Shown here piece after piece: positions 35,887 through 44,898 of a DNA stretch of 44,898 nt. The DNA comes from Spirosoma fluviale. GTDB lineage: Bacteria; Bacteroidota; Bacteroidia; Cytophagales; Spirosomataceae. The position numbers and the translations under genes were made by a program. The stretch covers positions 1 through 44,898 of the forward strand of contig CAMDRO010000015.1 in assembly GCA_945906795.1 (NCBI GenBank). Direction: 5' to 3'. Each line of letters starts with the position of its first letter. The stretch's first letter is position 1. Below the pieces are notes generated by a model that saw nothing but the letters and a program-made list of their open reading frames with translations, did not search any database and was not told where the DNA came from.

Positions 35887-37542
35887 ATGATTACTACCTA
35901 CCAAAGTAATTTGGAAAATTTTTATTATTGGGCCCATAACAAACCCAATGAAATATTCCTAAAACAACCGATCGGAGTTAACTTCATTAATTTTACCTAT
36001 CAAGAGGCTGAAAATCACGTAAATAAATTAGCCGCATTCTTACAAGAAAAAATACAATTAGGGCCCAAGCATGTGGGCATAATGTCGAAAAATTCAGCCT
36101 ATTGGATTTTAGCTGATTTAGCCATTTCTTCAGCAGGCTGTGTCTCGGTACCTTTTTATGCCACATTAACCGCGGAACAATTAAACGAGGTATTGGTACA
36201 TTCTGATTGCCAAATACTCATTGTAGGCAAATTGGATCATTGGGAATCCATCAAAAGCGGCATACCGTCAAATGTTCTTATCATCCACTCGCCCGAATCC
36301 GAAGGAAAAGAAGCCATCCAATGGAATGATATCCTGGGCCAAGAGTTCCCTACATTTCAACCGCATAAACCTCAAGTTGACGAATTATCCACCATCGTTT
36401 ATACATCAGGGACCACAGGGACACCGAAAGGAGTTATGATTCCCAATAGTTCCGTGGCACAAGCCTTAAATTTAGCCCGGAAAATTGCCTATTTAGATAC
36501 CCCACAAACCAGATTTATATCCTATTTACCCTTATGCCATATTGCCGAAAGAAATATTGTCGAATTTGCCTGCATTGCTGCAGGAGGCACCATCTATTTT
36601 GTTGAAAATCTAAATACTTTTAAAGAGAATTTACATCGCGCAAATCCTACCCACTTCCTCGCAGTGCCCAGAATTTGGAGTAAATTCCAAGAAGGAATTT
36701 TAGAAAAAATAGGGGGGCAAAAAAAACTAGATTTACTTTTAAGCATCCCCATTTTAAAACAAATCATTAAGAATAAAATCAAAAAAGGCCTTGGTTTAGA
36801 CAAGGCCATTTTAATGCTTACTGGAGCCGCGCCGATGCCTCCAGAATTATTAAAGTGGTATCAAAAAATTGATTTTTTCATTCAAGAAGCCTACGGAATG
36901 ACCGAAAACATGGGTTTAAACTCACTCATGCCCAGAGATGAAATAAGAATTGGCTCCGTAGGAAAAATTTACGAGACCTGTCAAACAAGAATTGACCCTG
37001 AAACGAAAGAAATTCAAATGAAGGCCGGCTATAATTCATGGGGATATTATAAAGAGGAACAATTGACCCAAGAACTTTTTGTGGATGGTTGGTTAAAAAC
37101 CGGTGACATGGGTGAAATAGATTCCGATGGCTTTTTGTCGATCATCGGACGAGTAAAAGACAATTTCAAAACAGCCAAAGGACAATATGTATCGCCCGCC
37201 CCGATCGAGAACAAACTATCTGTAGACCCACATATCGAACAATGCTGCGTCGTAGGTATCAATTTACCCCAACCCATTGCACTCATTGTCTTAAGTTTAA
37301 AAGGTAAAAAAATAGAAACGAGTACGTTAATTAGACATTTAGAAGCCTTAGTAAAAAACACCAATCCTCAATTTAAAAAATACGAACACCTATCTAAAAT
37401 GATCGTATTAAAGGAGGATTGGACGATCGAGAATAATTGCATCACTCCTACTTTGAAAATAAAAAGACCCATCATTGAAAAGAAGTATTTGGCTTCCTTT
37501 GAAACATGGAATAATCAAATAGCAACGATCATTTTCGAATAA
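35887..37542 (+). CDS. Long-chain fatty acid-CoA ligase (AMP-forming)
   Basis: Activates fatty acids to acyl-CoA with ATP. The AMP-binding signature is YTSGTTGTPKGVMI, followed by the acyl-binding motif YGMTENMG and the adenylation motif WLKTGDMGEIDSDGFLSIIGR. It is 551 residues, typical of FadD15/FACL-like enzymes in this phylum. It lies 15 bases after birA and 49 bases before a BamA-like gene, and may share their transcript. The chain length preference cannot be told from sequence. Confidence 0.93.
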   Translation: MITTYQSNLENFYYWAHNKPNEIFLKQPIGVNFINFTYQEAENHVNKLAAFLQEKIQLGPKHVGIMSKNSAYWILADLAISSAGCVSVPFYATLTAEQLNEVLVHSDCQILIVGKLDHWESIKSGIPSNVLIIHSPESEGKEAIQWNDILGQEFPTFQPHKPQVDELSTIVYTSGTTGTPKGVMIPNSSVAQALNLARKIAYLDTPQTRFISYLPLCHIAERNIVEFACIAAGGTIYFVENLNTFKENLHRANPTHFLAVPRIWSKFQEGILEKIGGQKKLDLLLSIPILKQIIKNKIKKGLGLDKAILMLTGAAPMPPELLKWYQKIDFFIQEAYGMTENMGLNSLMPRDEIRIGSVGKIYETCQTRIDPETKEIQMKAGYNSWGYYKEEQLTQELFVDGWLKTGDMGEIDSDGFLSIIGRVKDNFKTAKGQYVSPAPIENKLSVDPHIEQCCVVGINLPQPIALIVLSLKGKKIETSTLIRHLEALVKNTNPQFKKYEHLSKMIVLKEDWTIENNCITPTLKIKRPIIEKKYLASFETWNNQIATIIFE

Positions 37543-37591
37543 ATTAACAGTGTGTTAAAAAAAATTCAGCCTTATTCCTTAAATTTAAGGA

Positions 37592-38962
37592 ATGCGAATG
37601 CCCATACTTACTTTATTGACCTTACTTGCCTACCACGCAAGCGCGCAATTTATCCGCATTGATAGCATCCTTTTCAAAGGAAATGAAAAAACAAAAAATC
37701 AAATTTTAATTAGGGAATTAGATTTCAAACCAGGGGATTCAATAGCGATCAATACCTTAGATACAAGATTAGAATTTAATCGGCGCAAGTTAATGAATAC
37801 CAATTTATTCATTTGGGTCAAAGCCGATTTAAACCAATTGCCTAATGGACGCCTAAAAATTTCATTTGAATTTCTTGAACAATGGTATATTTTGGGATAC
37901 CCCATTTTCCAACTGGCCGACCGAAACCTAAATGACTGGTGGTCAAGAGGTCATGATTTAAATAGATCTATTTATGGGATCCATTTTATTCACAACAACT
38001 TCCAAGGTCGAAACGAAAAATTAATGATAAAAGCAGAAACTGGTTTTACTCAAAAACTTGATTTTACCTATAGCAATCCCTATTTAGACCAGAAAAAAAC
38101 AGTAGGTTTGGCCATCAATGCCAGCTATTCAACGTCTAAAATAATTCCTTATAAAACGAAAAATGACACCTTACAATATTTGACAGACGAAAAAATATTG
38201 CGTGAAAGATGGGCCGGAGGAATTACTTTGAGAAAAAGATTTAAATTTTACGACCTTCAAACCCTAGAATTAAAATATGCCCACACAATCGTTGCCGACA
38301 CAATTCTAAAATTGAATCCAAATTATTTCGCCCTAAATACCAAAGAACAAAATTTTACCCAATTGCTTTACACCTATTCCTATGACTTTAGGGATTTAAT
38401 TGCCTACCCTTTGAGAGGTCGAAAATTTGATATCACGCTCAATAAAGTGGGAATTTTACCTGCAGACCAAGTGGATTTTTGGGAAATTACCGGAGCGATG
38501 GCCTACTTTTTTGACCTAGGATCTAAGTTTTTCTTAACCACACAAGTCAAAGGTAAAATTTCAAAAAATACCGATATCCCCTATGCTAATATTAGAGGCC
38601 TAGGCTATGGAAATGAAATCGTACGCGGATATGAACTCAATGTATTGGATGGGAAATCCTATTTTTTAAATAGAAATACGGTCAAATTCCAATTGTTAAA
38701 TAAGATCTTCAAACTCCCTTTTTTGCCAATCAAACAATTTAATCAAATCCCTGTTGCGATTTACCCTACCGCTTTTTATGACTTTGCCTATGTAAGCAAC
38801 AACTTTTCAGAAAATGAAAATAAACTCGTCAACCAATGGATTTTTGGCGGCGGTTTAGGTATTGATGTGGTTACGTATTATAATTTGGTCTGCAAATTTG
38901 GATTTCCCATCACGAATGGAAATAAAATTGGAATGGTGATCGGAATTGGAAGAGAATTCTAA
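37592..38962 (+). CDS. BamA/TamA-like outer-membrane protein with one POTRA domain
   Basis: A 456-residue protein with a signal peptide (1-18, ending YHASA). One POTRA-like domain follows (FIRIDSILFKGNEKTKNQIL, about 20-95), then a 16-strand-type barrel with repeated alternation (GKISKNTDIPYANIRGLGYG, GGGLGIDVVTYYNLVCKFGF) and a C-terminal aromatic ending GREF. BamA proper has five POTRA domains, so this is a minor Omp85 member, possibly for a special substrate or lipid. It closes a birA-fadD-like run. I cannot say which cargo it handles. Confidence 0.8.
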   Translation: MRMPILTLLTLLAYHASAQFIRIDSILFKGNEKTKNQILIRELDFKPGDSIAINTLDTRLEFNRRKLMNTNLFIWVKADLNQLPNGRLKISFEFLEQWYILGYPIFQLADRNLNDWWSRGHDLNRSIYGIHFIHNNFQGRNEKLMIKAETGFTQKLDFTYSNPYLDQKKTVGLAINASYSTSKIIPYKTKNDTLQYLTDEKILRERWAGGITLRKRFKFYDLQTLELKYAHTIVADTILKLNPNYFALNTKEQNFTQLLYTYSYDFRDLIAYPLRGRKFDITLNKVGILPADQVDFWEITGAMAYFFDLGSKFFLTTQVKGKISKNTDIPYANIRGLGYGNEIVRGYELNVLDGKSYFLNRNTVKFQLLNKIFKLPFLPIKQFNQIPVAIYPTAFYDFAYVSNNFSENENKLVNQWIFGGGLGIDVVTYYNLVCKFGFPITNGNKIGMVIGIGREF

Positions 38963-39187
38963 GATCAGCTAAAAAAATTCGTGCATTAAATGGGGGTAGA
39001 CTAATAAAAAAAAGGCCAGTTAATAACCGACCTATTTTCATAATACCTAACCACTAATAATCTTATATGCTTTTAATATCTGATCGCTACCGTTAACTGA
39101 TTACAAAAATAACATTTATTTTGTTAGTTAGCGCTTTTTCTGAATCATTTCAATAAATTTAGCTTTTAAAATACCTTTCTCAACAAC

Positions 39188-39778
39188 ATGAAAAAAGATT
39201 TCATTTCTCTTACCCACATGACTGCAAAATCAATCGTTTTAATTTTAACTGCCTCTCTAGTGTTTTTTTCATGTAATTCATCTCAAGAAAATGCAAAGAA
39301 TGGAACCTCATCCACCTCCGAAATAGACCAAATGGCCTTACATGCATGGGAAAAAAGCGGTGATATGGTTCAAAAAATCACCTTAAGTTCGAAAGGAATT
39401 GTCAGAAATCAAGATTGGGGTATTTCGATAGACTCTTTGCAAGAAAAGCTCGAATTAGCTGAAAACCAACCATCTAATGGGAAATCCTATACCCTTTATT
39501 TTGACGACAGTGATTTAAATTTTACCGACATCACCTACTTAAGCGACAAGCAGCATCAATTAACTGAAATTGATTTTGACATTTTTGTAGAAACAAAATC
39601 CCAAGTAGATGACCTGAAGGAAAAATTCACCTCCTATTTACAGGTGAAATTTGGAGACGCTAAAATCGAAGGAAAGAAAATCATTTGGGAAAAAGACAAA
39701 AATACCCGGGTTGTTTTAGACGATGTAAGTACGGCTAAAGACCCAGGTATTAAACTTGTTTTCTTGAAAATAAATTAA
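39188..39778 (+). CDS. Hypothetical lipoprotein
   Basis: A 196-residue protein with a lipobox FFSC at residues 26-29 and Ser/Asn after the Cys, so it should be lipid-anchored in the outer or inner membrane. From residue 45 it has an ordered alpha/beta domain with no motif I recognise. An in-frame ATG at 39218 would give a shorter, more usual signal peptide and may be the true start. The stop overlaps the stop of the convergent ilvE gene by 4 bases. A 225-base gap lies upstream, without a clear consensus promoter. Confidence 0.7.
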   Translation: MKKDFISLTHMTAKSIVLILTASLVFFSCNSSQENAKNGTSSTSEIDQMALHAWEKSGDMVQKITLSSKGIVRNQDWGISIDSLQEKLELAENQPSNGKSYTLYFDDSDLNFTDITYLSDKQHQLTEIDFDIFVETKSQVDDLKEKFTSYLQVKFGDAKIEGKKIIWEKDKNTRVVLDDVSTAKDPGIKLVFLKIN

Positions 39779-40827
39779 ACTTTCCAAACCCACCCACGCG
39801 TATCTTCGATCTCGCCGAATTTAATTTGATTGATTTCTGTAAAAACTTTAGTAGAGAAATCTGATTCTTTTTTATCAGGTAACTGATAATCTTTCCCCTC
39901 AAAACCAATGGTTTGAATCGGCGCAATAACTGCTGCCGTACCCGCCCCAAACGCCTCCGTCACTGATCCATCTAAAATACCATGGACCAACTCTTTCACC
40001 GACAATTGACGTTCCTGCACATCGATTCCCCAGTCTTTCGCTATTTGGATAACTGATTTTCGAGTTACCCCGTCCAAAATGGTATCGCCTGTTGGCGCCG
40101 TCACCAACGAACCTCCCACCATAAACATCAAATTCATCGTTCCCGCTTCTTCTACATATTGATGAGTCGCAGCGTCAGTCCAAATAATTTGGTCATAACC
40201 CGCTTGCATCGCTTTTTGAGTAGGAAACAAAGATCCTCCATAATTACCCGCATTTTTTGCAAAACCTACTCCTCCTTTGGCAGCACGTATGTATTCGGTC
40301 TCAACACGCACTTTCAAAGGCTTAGAATAATAAGATCCTACTGGGCAATTGAATATGATAAATTTGTACGTTGTAGAAGGACTAACCCCCACATATTCAT
40401 CGGTAGCAAACATAAATGGACGTATATAAAGAGAACAACCTTCTTTATCGGGCACCCACGCATGGTCTATTTCCAATAACTTTTTCAAGCCGCCTAAAAA
40501 AATCTCCTCAGGCACCTCAGGCATGCACATACGAGCAGCCGATTTATTAAAACGTTTTAAATTCTCTTGCGGGCGAAAAACCAAAACATCTCCCTTGGTA
40601 GAACGATATCCCTTCATACCCTCAAAAATCGATTGGCCATAATGAATGGACATCATGGCTGGCTGATAGCTCAATGGGCCATAAGGCTGAATAGTCATCG
40701 ATTGCCAAGCGCCATGGGCATATTCAGCAACCAACATATGATCTGCAAAACTGCGTCCAAAAGCTAAATTGTTAAAATCGATTTCATCGATTCTTGACTT
40801 TACAATAGGGTGTATTTGAATTTCCAT
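39775..40827 (-). CDS. ilvE: Branched-chain amino acid aminotransferase
   Basis: PLP fold-type IV enzyme that makes or breaks down valine, leucine and isoleucine using glutamate. The PLP lysine lies in GGVGFAKNAGNYGGSLFP, and EEAGTMNLMFM and DGVTRKSVIQIAKDWG are the family motifs. Its 350 residues fit the eukaryote-like class II BCATs. It lies 12 bases after the cobalamin adenosyltransferase gene and is probably expressed with it. Confidence 0.95.
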   Translation of the reverse strand: MEIQIHPIVKSRIDEIDFNNLAFGRSFADHMLVAEYAHGAWQSMTIQPYGPLSYQPAMMSIHYGQSIFEGMKGYRSTKGDVLVFRPQENLKRFNKSAARMCMPEVPEEIFLGGLKKLLEIDHAWVPDKEGCSLYIRPFMFATDEYVGVSPSTTYKFIIFNCPVGSYYSKPLKVRVETEYIRAAKGGVGFAKNAGNYGGSLFPTQKAMQAGYDQIIWTDAATHQYVEEAGTMNLMFMVGGSLVTAPTGDTILDGVTRKSVIQIAKDWGIDVQERQLSVKELVHGILDGSVTEAFGAGTAAVIAPIQTIGFEGKDYQLPDKKESDFSTKVFTEINQIKFGEIEDTRGWVWKV

Positions 40828-40839
40828 TTTTTATTATTC

Positions 40840-41391
40840 TTATTTGCCTGAATTCCAAGGTGTTTCTGGAACGCCTAAAGATTTATGTAATGATCGACAC
40901 ATCATAAATAAGTAATCTGATAACCTATTTAAATATACAATTGATATGGCGTAATCATCATTTTGAATCGGCTTTACCCATTGAATTAAACTTCGCTCAG
41001 CGCGCCTGCAAACAGTACGCGTAATTTGAGCGATAGCAATCGTCTCGTGGCCACCGGGTAAAATAAAAAATCTCATAGGTTCCAAATTAGCATCCATTTC
41101 ATCAATCATTTCCTCTAATGAAATAATATCCTGCATGGATATTAATTTCATGTTACCCAAATATTCCTTTTGATCTGTGGCAATATGAGCCCCTAAAACA
41201 AATAAACTTTGTTGGATTTTAATTAATTTTTGGGTCAAATCCTCATCGACTTTGCATATAAGTAAACCTATAAATGAATTCAACTCGTCCACATCCCCAA
41301 TCGCAGCTAAACGAACATCCGACTTTAACAGGTCTTGACCATCGGCTAACCTAGTAAAACCTTGGTCACCATTTTTAGTATATATAGGCAT
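40840..41391 (-). CDS. ATP:cob(I)alamin adenosyltransferase (PduO type)
   Basis: Makes adenosylcobalamin, the cofactor of methylmalonyl-CoA mutase and other enzymes. It is 183 residues, with the ATP-binding N-terminus YTKNGDQGFTRLADG and the conserved helices RTVCRRAERSL and YLNRLSDYLFMMCR. It is the first gene of a unit with ilvE and has a consensus promoter. The link to ilvE may reflect branched-chain amino acid breakdown through propionyl- and methylmalonyl-CoA, but this is an inference. Confidence 0.93.
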   Translation of the reverse strand: MPIYTKNGDQGFTRLADGQDLLKSDVRLAAIGDVDELNSFIGLLICKVDEDLTQKLIKIQQSLFVLGAHIATDQKEYLGNMKLISMQDIISLEEMIDEMDANLEPMRFFILPGGHETIAIAQITRTVCRRAERSLIQWVKPIQNDDYAISIVYLNRLSDYLFMMCRSLHKSLGVPETPWNSGK

Positions 41392-41411
41392 TGTTTATTT
41401 TTTATGGAGTA

Positions 41412-41442
41412 CAAAAATACTTTTTTCGGCCTTTATTTCAAA
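41412..41442 (-). promoter_or_regulatory. Promoter of the cobalamin adenosyltransferase-ilvE unit
   Basis: On the minus strand, TTTG (41442-41439) is followed after 19 bases by TATTTTTG (41419-41412), a perfect consensus match. The predicted start is near 41405, about 14 nt before the ATG. Confidence 0.7.
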
Positions 41443-41536
41443 TATTTGCCAAAAATATACCTTTGAATGAGAGAATAAAGATAAAGATTAGGTCATCCAA
41501 GATTTCAAAACTAATTTTGCCTACAAGCTAAAAAAT

Positions 41537-42046
41537 ATGTCGATCGATTATTTCCTTTCTCGTGTACTTAGAATCTTCACTTTACTAAGTCTTGGTATCA
41601 CACTTTTATTTATATACCGAGGATTACCCGATCCAGTGGCAGTACATTTTGGAGAGACGGGCCGAGGAGATGGTTTTTTACCGAAAGCGGAGGTCTTCTA
41701 TTTACTAGCTGCCGTCATTACCGTTTTAAATATTTTAATTTTATTGTTGATCAAAACGGTTGAAAAAATTCCGGCTACAAGTTTTGGATTTTTAAACCAA
41801 CTCTTTTCAGACAAAGCTCCAGAAAATATTAAAAAAATAAGCATCGATTGGCTTCATTTTTTTCCAGTTGGCATTCATCTCTATTTAATCCTCATCCTTA
41901 GGACTCTTCTGTTATTAAATGACGAAAGAACGAGAAACCAAGACTTCACCTACATCCTCATGGTCGGGATTTGTATCTTATTACTATGGTTTATTTATTT
42001 GCCTGCCAGGTTATTGAGTTTACCTAAATCAGATGTATTGGGATGA
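41537..42046 (+). CDS. DUF1648 membrane protein
   Basis: A 169-residue inner-membrane protein with about four hydrophobic helices (near 10-27, 51-71, 109-127 and 134-155). The DUF1648 motif LPDPVAVHFGETGRGDGFLP links the first and second helices. The function of the domain is unknown; it is found in SdpI-like immunity proteins and many short membrane proteins. A perfect -7 element TACCTTTG is at 41458-41465. Its stop overlaps the queA start (ATGA). Confidence 0.8.
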   Translation: MSIDYFLSRVLRIFTLLSLGITLLFIYRGLPDPVAVHFGETGRGDGFLPKAEVFYLLAAVITVLNILILLLIKTVEKIPATSFGFLNQLFSDKAPENIKKISIDWLHFFPVGIHLYLILILRTLLLLNDERTRNQDFTYILMVGICILLLWFIYLPARLLSLPKSDVLG

Positions 42047-43263
42047 AATCCAATATGCCTAATATCTTTATTCAGGATTATGACTATCCTTTAGCTGAAG
42101 AAAAAATCGCAATTTTTCCTTTGAGTAACCGAGATGATTCCAAGCTTTTGGTTCATCAATCAGGAAAGAATCAGCATCAAATTTTTAAGGACTTACCCGA
42201 TTTTTTACCGCAAAACGGATTATTAATATTTAATAACACGAAAGTTATTCCAGCCCGAATTAATCTGACAAAAGATTCAGGTCCGAAAATCGAGGTATTT
42301 CTGCTAAAACCTACTCGAGGGGATTTGGCCACTCAATCGGTCCTAAATCAGGATTCAGAATCTATTTGGGAATCTTTGGTAGGCAATAAAAAAAAATGGA
42401 AGGCCAATGAGCAAATCAAGCGCACGATCAATATAGATGCCCAGGAAATTATTTTAACATTTCATTGGTTAGATAGAACCGAAAATTTAATTAAGATAAC
42501 CTGGAATGAGCCGATTCCATTCGCTAAAATTTTAGATGCGGTGGGCCAAATACCTTTGCCTCCTTATATGGATAGGGAAGTGAGCCCAGAGGACAAAAAT
42601 CGGTATCAAACCATATTCTCGAAGGAATCAGGGGCGGTTGCTGCCCCGACGGCCTCGCTACATTTTTCACAGGAAGTTTTTCTTGGTTTAGAAAAGCGAG
42701 GAATTAAGACCCTGTATTTAACCCTTCATGTGGGGGCGGGTACTTTTTTACCTGTCAAAGAAGAAAATGTCCAAAATCACCCGATGCACCGGGAGCAACT
42801 CATTTTCTCCAAAGAATTTATTCAAAATCTCATGGACCATGAAGGACCTTTTATTCCTGTAGGAACCACTTCATTGCGTGCATTGGAAAGCCTTTATTGG
42901 GCCGGTGTTTGGTTAATAGAAGGATTAGAAATCCCTGCCATGGGTTTAAATATACCTAAAGAATTTCCCTATTTACCCCGTAATCGATTAATCCAAACGA
43001 AGGATGCGTTGGGAAAAGTTTTGGCTTTGATGCAAAAAAAGGGGATACAAGAATGGGTTATTTCTACGGAGCTTTTGATTATGCCTGGATATGACCTGCG
43101 ATTTTGCGATGCGATCATTACCAATTTTCACCAACCGAAATCCACTTTATTGGTTTTGGTATCAGCGATCATTGGCGATGCTTGGAAGCAAGTTTATCAG
43201 GAAGCTATCTTGGAAGATTATCGATTTTTGAGTTATGGCGACGCTTGCTTATTTTTCAAGTAG
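42043..43263 (+). CDS. queA: tRNA preQ1(34) S-adenosylmethionine ribosyltransferase-isomerase
   Basis: Uses SAM as a ribose donor in the queuosine pathway for the tRNA wobble base. The motifs LLIFNNTKVIPARI, AAPTASLHFS and LHVGAGTFLPVKEENVQNH are diagnostic. The C-terminal GYDLRFCDAIITNFHQPKSTLLVLVSA is present, so the protein is complete at 406 residues. Translation is likely coupled to the DUF1648 gene through the ATGA overlap; an in-frame ATG at 42055 is an alternative. Other queuosine genes are not in the window. Confidence 0.95.
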   Translation: MKSNMPNIFIQDYDYPLAEEKIAIFPLSNRDDSKLLVHQSGKNQHQIFKDLPDFLPQNGLLIFNNTKVIPARINLTKDSGPKIEVFLLKPTRGDLATQSVLNQDSESIWESLVGNKKKWKANEQIKRTINIDAQEIILTFHWLDRTENLIKITWNEPIPFAKILDAVGQIPLPPYMDREVSPEDKNRYQTIFSKESGAVAAPTASLHFSQEVFLGLEKRGIKTLYLTLHVGAGTFLPVKEENVQNHPMHREQLIFSKEFIQNLMDHEGPFIPVGTTSLRALESLYWAGVWLIEGLEIPAMGLNIPKEFPYLPRNRLIQTKDALGKVLALMQKKGIQEWVISTELLIMPGYDLRFCDAIITNFHQPKSTLLVLVSAIIGDAWKQVYQEAILEDYRFLSYGDACLFFK

Positions 43264-43380
43264 TAAAAATTAAATGGATATTGTTATTTTTGCAACCCGA
43301 TTGGGTTAAAAAGATTTAGGATTGCAAAGAAGTACATTTCTTGAACAGTCCAACGCATTTTAAATAAAGGATTTATACAT

Positions 43381-44673
43381 ATGAAGATCAATTTCATCGA
43401 AGAATTACGTTGGCGCGGCATGTTACATGACATGATTCCTGGGCTAGAAGCGCATTTAACAAAAGAAATGACTGTAGCCTACATCGGCTTTGACCCTACG
43501 GCACCTAGTTTACACATCGGAAATTTAGCTGCTATCATGCTTTTAAAACATTTCCAGTTGGCCGGACACAAACCCATTGCTTTAGTGGGAGGAGCTACGG
43601 GCATGATTGGGGATCCTTCAGGGAAATCGGCGGAGCGAGAGTTTTTATCTGAGCAAACCTTGAGGGATAATCAAATTGGGATTCAAACACAATTAGAAAA
43701 GTTTTTAGTGTTTGGGCAGGAGGCAAATTCAGCAGAGCTGGTTAATAATTATGATTGGTTTAAGGAATTTAGTTTTTTAGGGTTTTTACGCGAAGCTGGT
43801 AAATTCTTGACGGTTAATTACATGATGTCAAAAGACTCGGTCAAAACGCGCTTAGAAACGGGGATTTCCTTTACTGAATTTTCATATCAATTATTACAAG
43901 GCTACGACTTTTATCATTTATATAAAACAAAAAATGTCCGTTTACAGATGGGCGGTTCGGATCAGTGGGGAAATATAACGACAGGGACTGAGTTGATCCG
44001 CAGGAAAGAAGGGCATGATGAGGAAACGACCGAGCGGGCCGCATATGCCTTAACAACGCCCTTAGTGACCAAGTCAGATGGAACCAAGTTTGGCAAATCG
44101 GAATCTGGAAATATTTGGTTAGATGCGAAAAAAACGAGTCCATATCAATTTTACCAATTTTGGTTGAATGCTGCAGATGCGGATGTATCAAGGTTGATTC
44201 GAGTTTTCACCTTATATAATCAACATGAAATAGAGTCATTGGAGAAAGAGCATGTGGAAGCGCCGCACCTACGAACGCTACAAAAGGCCATAGCGAATGA
44301 GGTAACTTCGCGCGTTCATGGGGAGGAAATAACTCAATTAGTGATGGAGGCGTCGGAACTATTATTTTCAAAAGATGCGGTCGAAAAACTCGAAAATGCT
44401 TCTGAAAAATTATTGGCCCAATTGCCTATTCAACAAATTACTCCTGAATTACTAGCTGAATGTGTTAATATCACGGATTTAATCAGTGTAGGATGTTCTT
44501 ATTTGATTTGTTCGTCAAAAGGTGAGGCAAGAAAGGCCATTCAAGGCAAAGCCATCAGCGTAAATAAGGTTAAAATTAATGACTATCAAGCACCTATAGA
44601 ATTCAACAAAATCAAAGGTAAATACCTATTGGTCGGAAATGGAAAGCAGAAAAATTACATTTTATCTTTTTAG
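43381..44673 (+). CDS. tyrS: Tyrosine-tRNA ligase
   Basis: Class I aminoacyl-tRNA synthetase that charges tRNA-Tyr. The HIGH motif reads HIGN at 45-48 and the KMSKS loop reads KFGKS near 236. FDPTAPSLHIGNL and QMGGSDQWGNI bind the amino acid, and a C-terminal S4 RNA-binding domain spans about 365-430. At 430 residues it is full length. The 117-base gap upstream has a perfect -7 element (TATTTTTG, 43285-43292) but no good -33 box, and a small hairpin AACCC-GATT-GGGTT (43294-43307). Confidence 0.97.
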   Translation: MKINFIEELRWRGMLHDMIPGLEAHLTKEMTVAYIGFDPTAPSLHIGNLAAIMLLKHFQLAGHKPIALVGGATGMIGDPSGKSAEREFLSEQTLRDNQIGIQTQLEKFLVFGQEANSAELVNNYDWFKEFSFLGFLREAGKFLTVNYMMSKDSVKTRLETGISFTEFSYQLLQGYDFYHLYKTKNVRLQMGGSDQWGNITTGTELIRRKEGHDEETTERAAYALTTPLVTKSDGTKFGKSESGNIWLDAKKTSPYQFYQFWLNAADADVSRLIRVFTLYNQHEIESLEKEHVEAPHLRTLQKAIANEVTSRVHGEEITQLVMEASELLFSKDAVEKLENASEKLLAQLPIQQITPELLAECVNITDLISVGCSYLICSSKGEARKAIQGKAISVNKVKINDYQAPIEFNKIKGKYLLVGNGKQKNYILSF

Positions 44674-44725
44674 AATTTTAGTATTTAAGACCTTGAAAAA
44701 ATAATTCATTTTATTTCTAAAATAA

Positions 44726-44757
44726 TTTGGACTAAAAAAATTAATCGTGCATCTTTG
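44726..44757 (+). promoter_or_regulatory. Strong promoter, probably of an rRNA operon
   Basis: TTTG at 44726-44729, 20 bases, then CATCTTTG at 44750-44757: a match to the Bacteroidota consensus with one mismatch. No open frame follows within the last 140 bases, so it drives an RNA or a gene past the edge. Confidence 0.6.
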
Positions 44758-44763
44758 CACTCC

Positions 44764-44898
44764 CAATTACTAGCTAAACGCAGCTAGATCAAAAGCGAGA
44801 GGATATAATGGCTAGAAATAGTGGATTATAGAATTGAGTTTAGAGAGTTCTTTGACGTGTTGATAGAAATAAAGAAGAGGTACCATGTTTAAATCATG
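44764..44898 (+). other. Probable rRNA operon leader with boxA-like element
   Basis: The transcript predicted from the promoter has no coding frame. It contains GTTCTTTGACG at 44847-44857, which resembles the boxA antitermination element found shortly before 16S rRNA genes in this phylum. The 16S gene itself would begin just beyond the window. This is a leader by position and motif; no rRNA sequence is visible here. Confidence 0.55.

Noticed and set aside
38990-39040. Terminator after the BamA-like gene
   Set aside because: The arms AGG/CCT and GTT/AAC pair only with mismatches; too weak to call.
43264-43380. T-box or terminator before tyrS
   Set aside because: Only a 5-bp hairpin is present, with no T run and no T-box sequence.
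1-44898. CRISPR array, insertion sequence, prophage or tRNA gene
   Set aside because: No spaced direct repeats of that kind, no transposase or integrase, and no cloverleaf sequence were seen.

Overview
The window looks like a piece of a Bacteroidota chromosome, most likely from the order Cytophagales; I cannot name the genus. The evidence is a MurF-Alr fusion gene, a serine protease with a type IX secretion sorting domain, a TonB receptor with a small Cys-rich partner, a bacillithiol-type YtxJ, start codons without clear Shine-Dalgarno sites, and several promoters of the Bacteroidota form TTTG-N17-20-TAnnTTTG. Base composition is AT-rich and even. I see no transposase, phage gene, CRISPR array or tRNA.

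Layout. (1) 1-1824: dinB (cut by the window edge) diverges from a self-cleaving LexA/CI-like repressor, with three copies of a 12-bp repeat around the shared control region. (2) 1919-4033: tex. (3) 4158-7132: minus-strand metal-linked cluster of a small Cys-rich secreted protein, a TonB-dependent receptor and a heavy-metal-binding domain protein, with an array of palindromes in front of the receptor. (4) 7240-8880: secreted subtilase. (5) 8904-11995: minus operon waaA-rsgA-ROK kinase. (6) 12061-15283: plus operon ytxJ-outer-membrane protein-lipA-crtY. (7) 15370-16626 metK, facing hpf. (8) 17162-18835 FAN1-like nuclease, divergent from pgk. (9) 20269-22722 murF-alr, then an AT-rich gap, an ArsR regulator and a small YCII-like protein. 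(10) fumC, an ArsC/Spx-like protein, and an ABC-2 exporter pair. (11) 28026-35018: minus-strand run with a Lys/Ala-rich basic protein, a SpoU methyltransferase, acyl-ACP desaturase, GH32 fructanase, lpxH, ftsH and rsfS. (12) 35083-38962: birA, a long-chain acyl-CoA ligase and a BamA/TamA-like outer-membrane protein. (13) 39188-44673: lipoprotein, ilvE, cobalamin adenosyltransferase, a DUF1648 membrane protein, queA and tyrS. (14) 44674-44898: promoter and boxA-like leader, probably of an rRNA operon starting just past the window.

Most of this is core metabolism and envelope building: LPS core and lipid A (waaA, lpxH), peptidoglycan (murF-alr), outer-membrane assembly, unsaturated fatty acids and carotenoids, protein quality control (ftsH), and ribosome work (rsgA, hpf, rsfS). 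No obviously new multi-gene system stands out. The parts most worth a second look are the repeat-marked control region between dinB and the repressor, the palindrome array inside the metal-linked operon, the bacterial FAN1 homologue, and the histone-H1-like basic protein.
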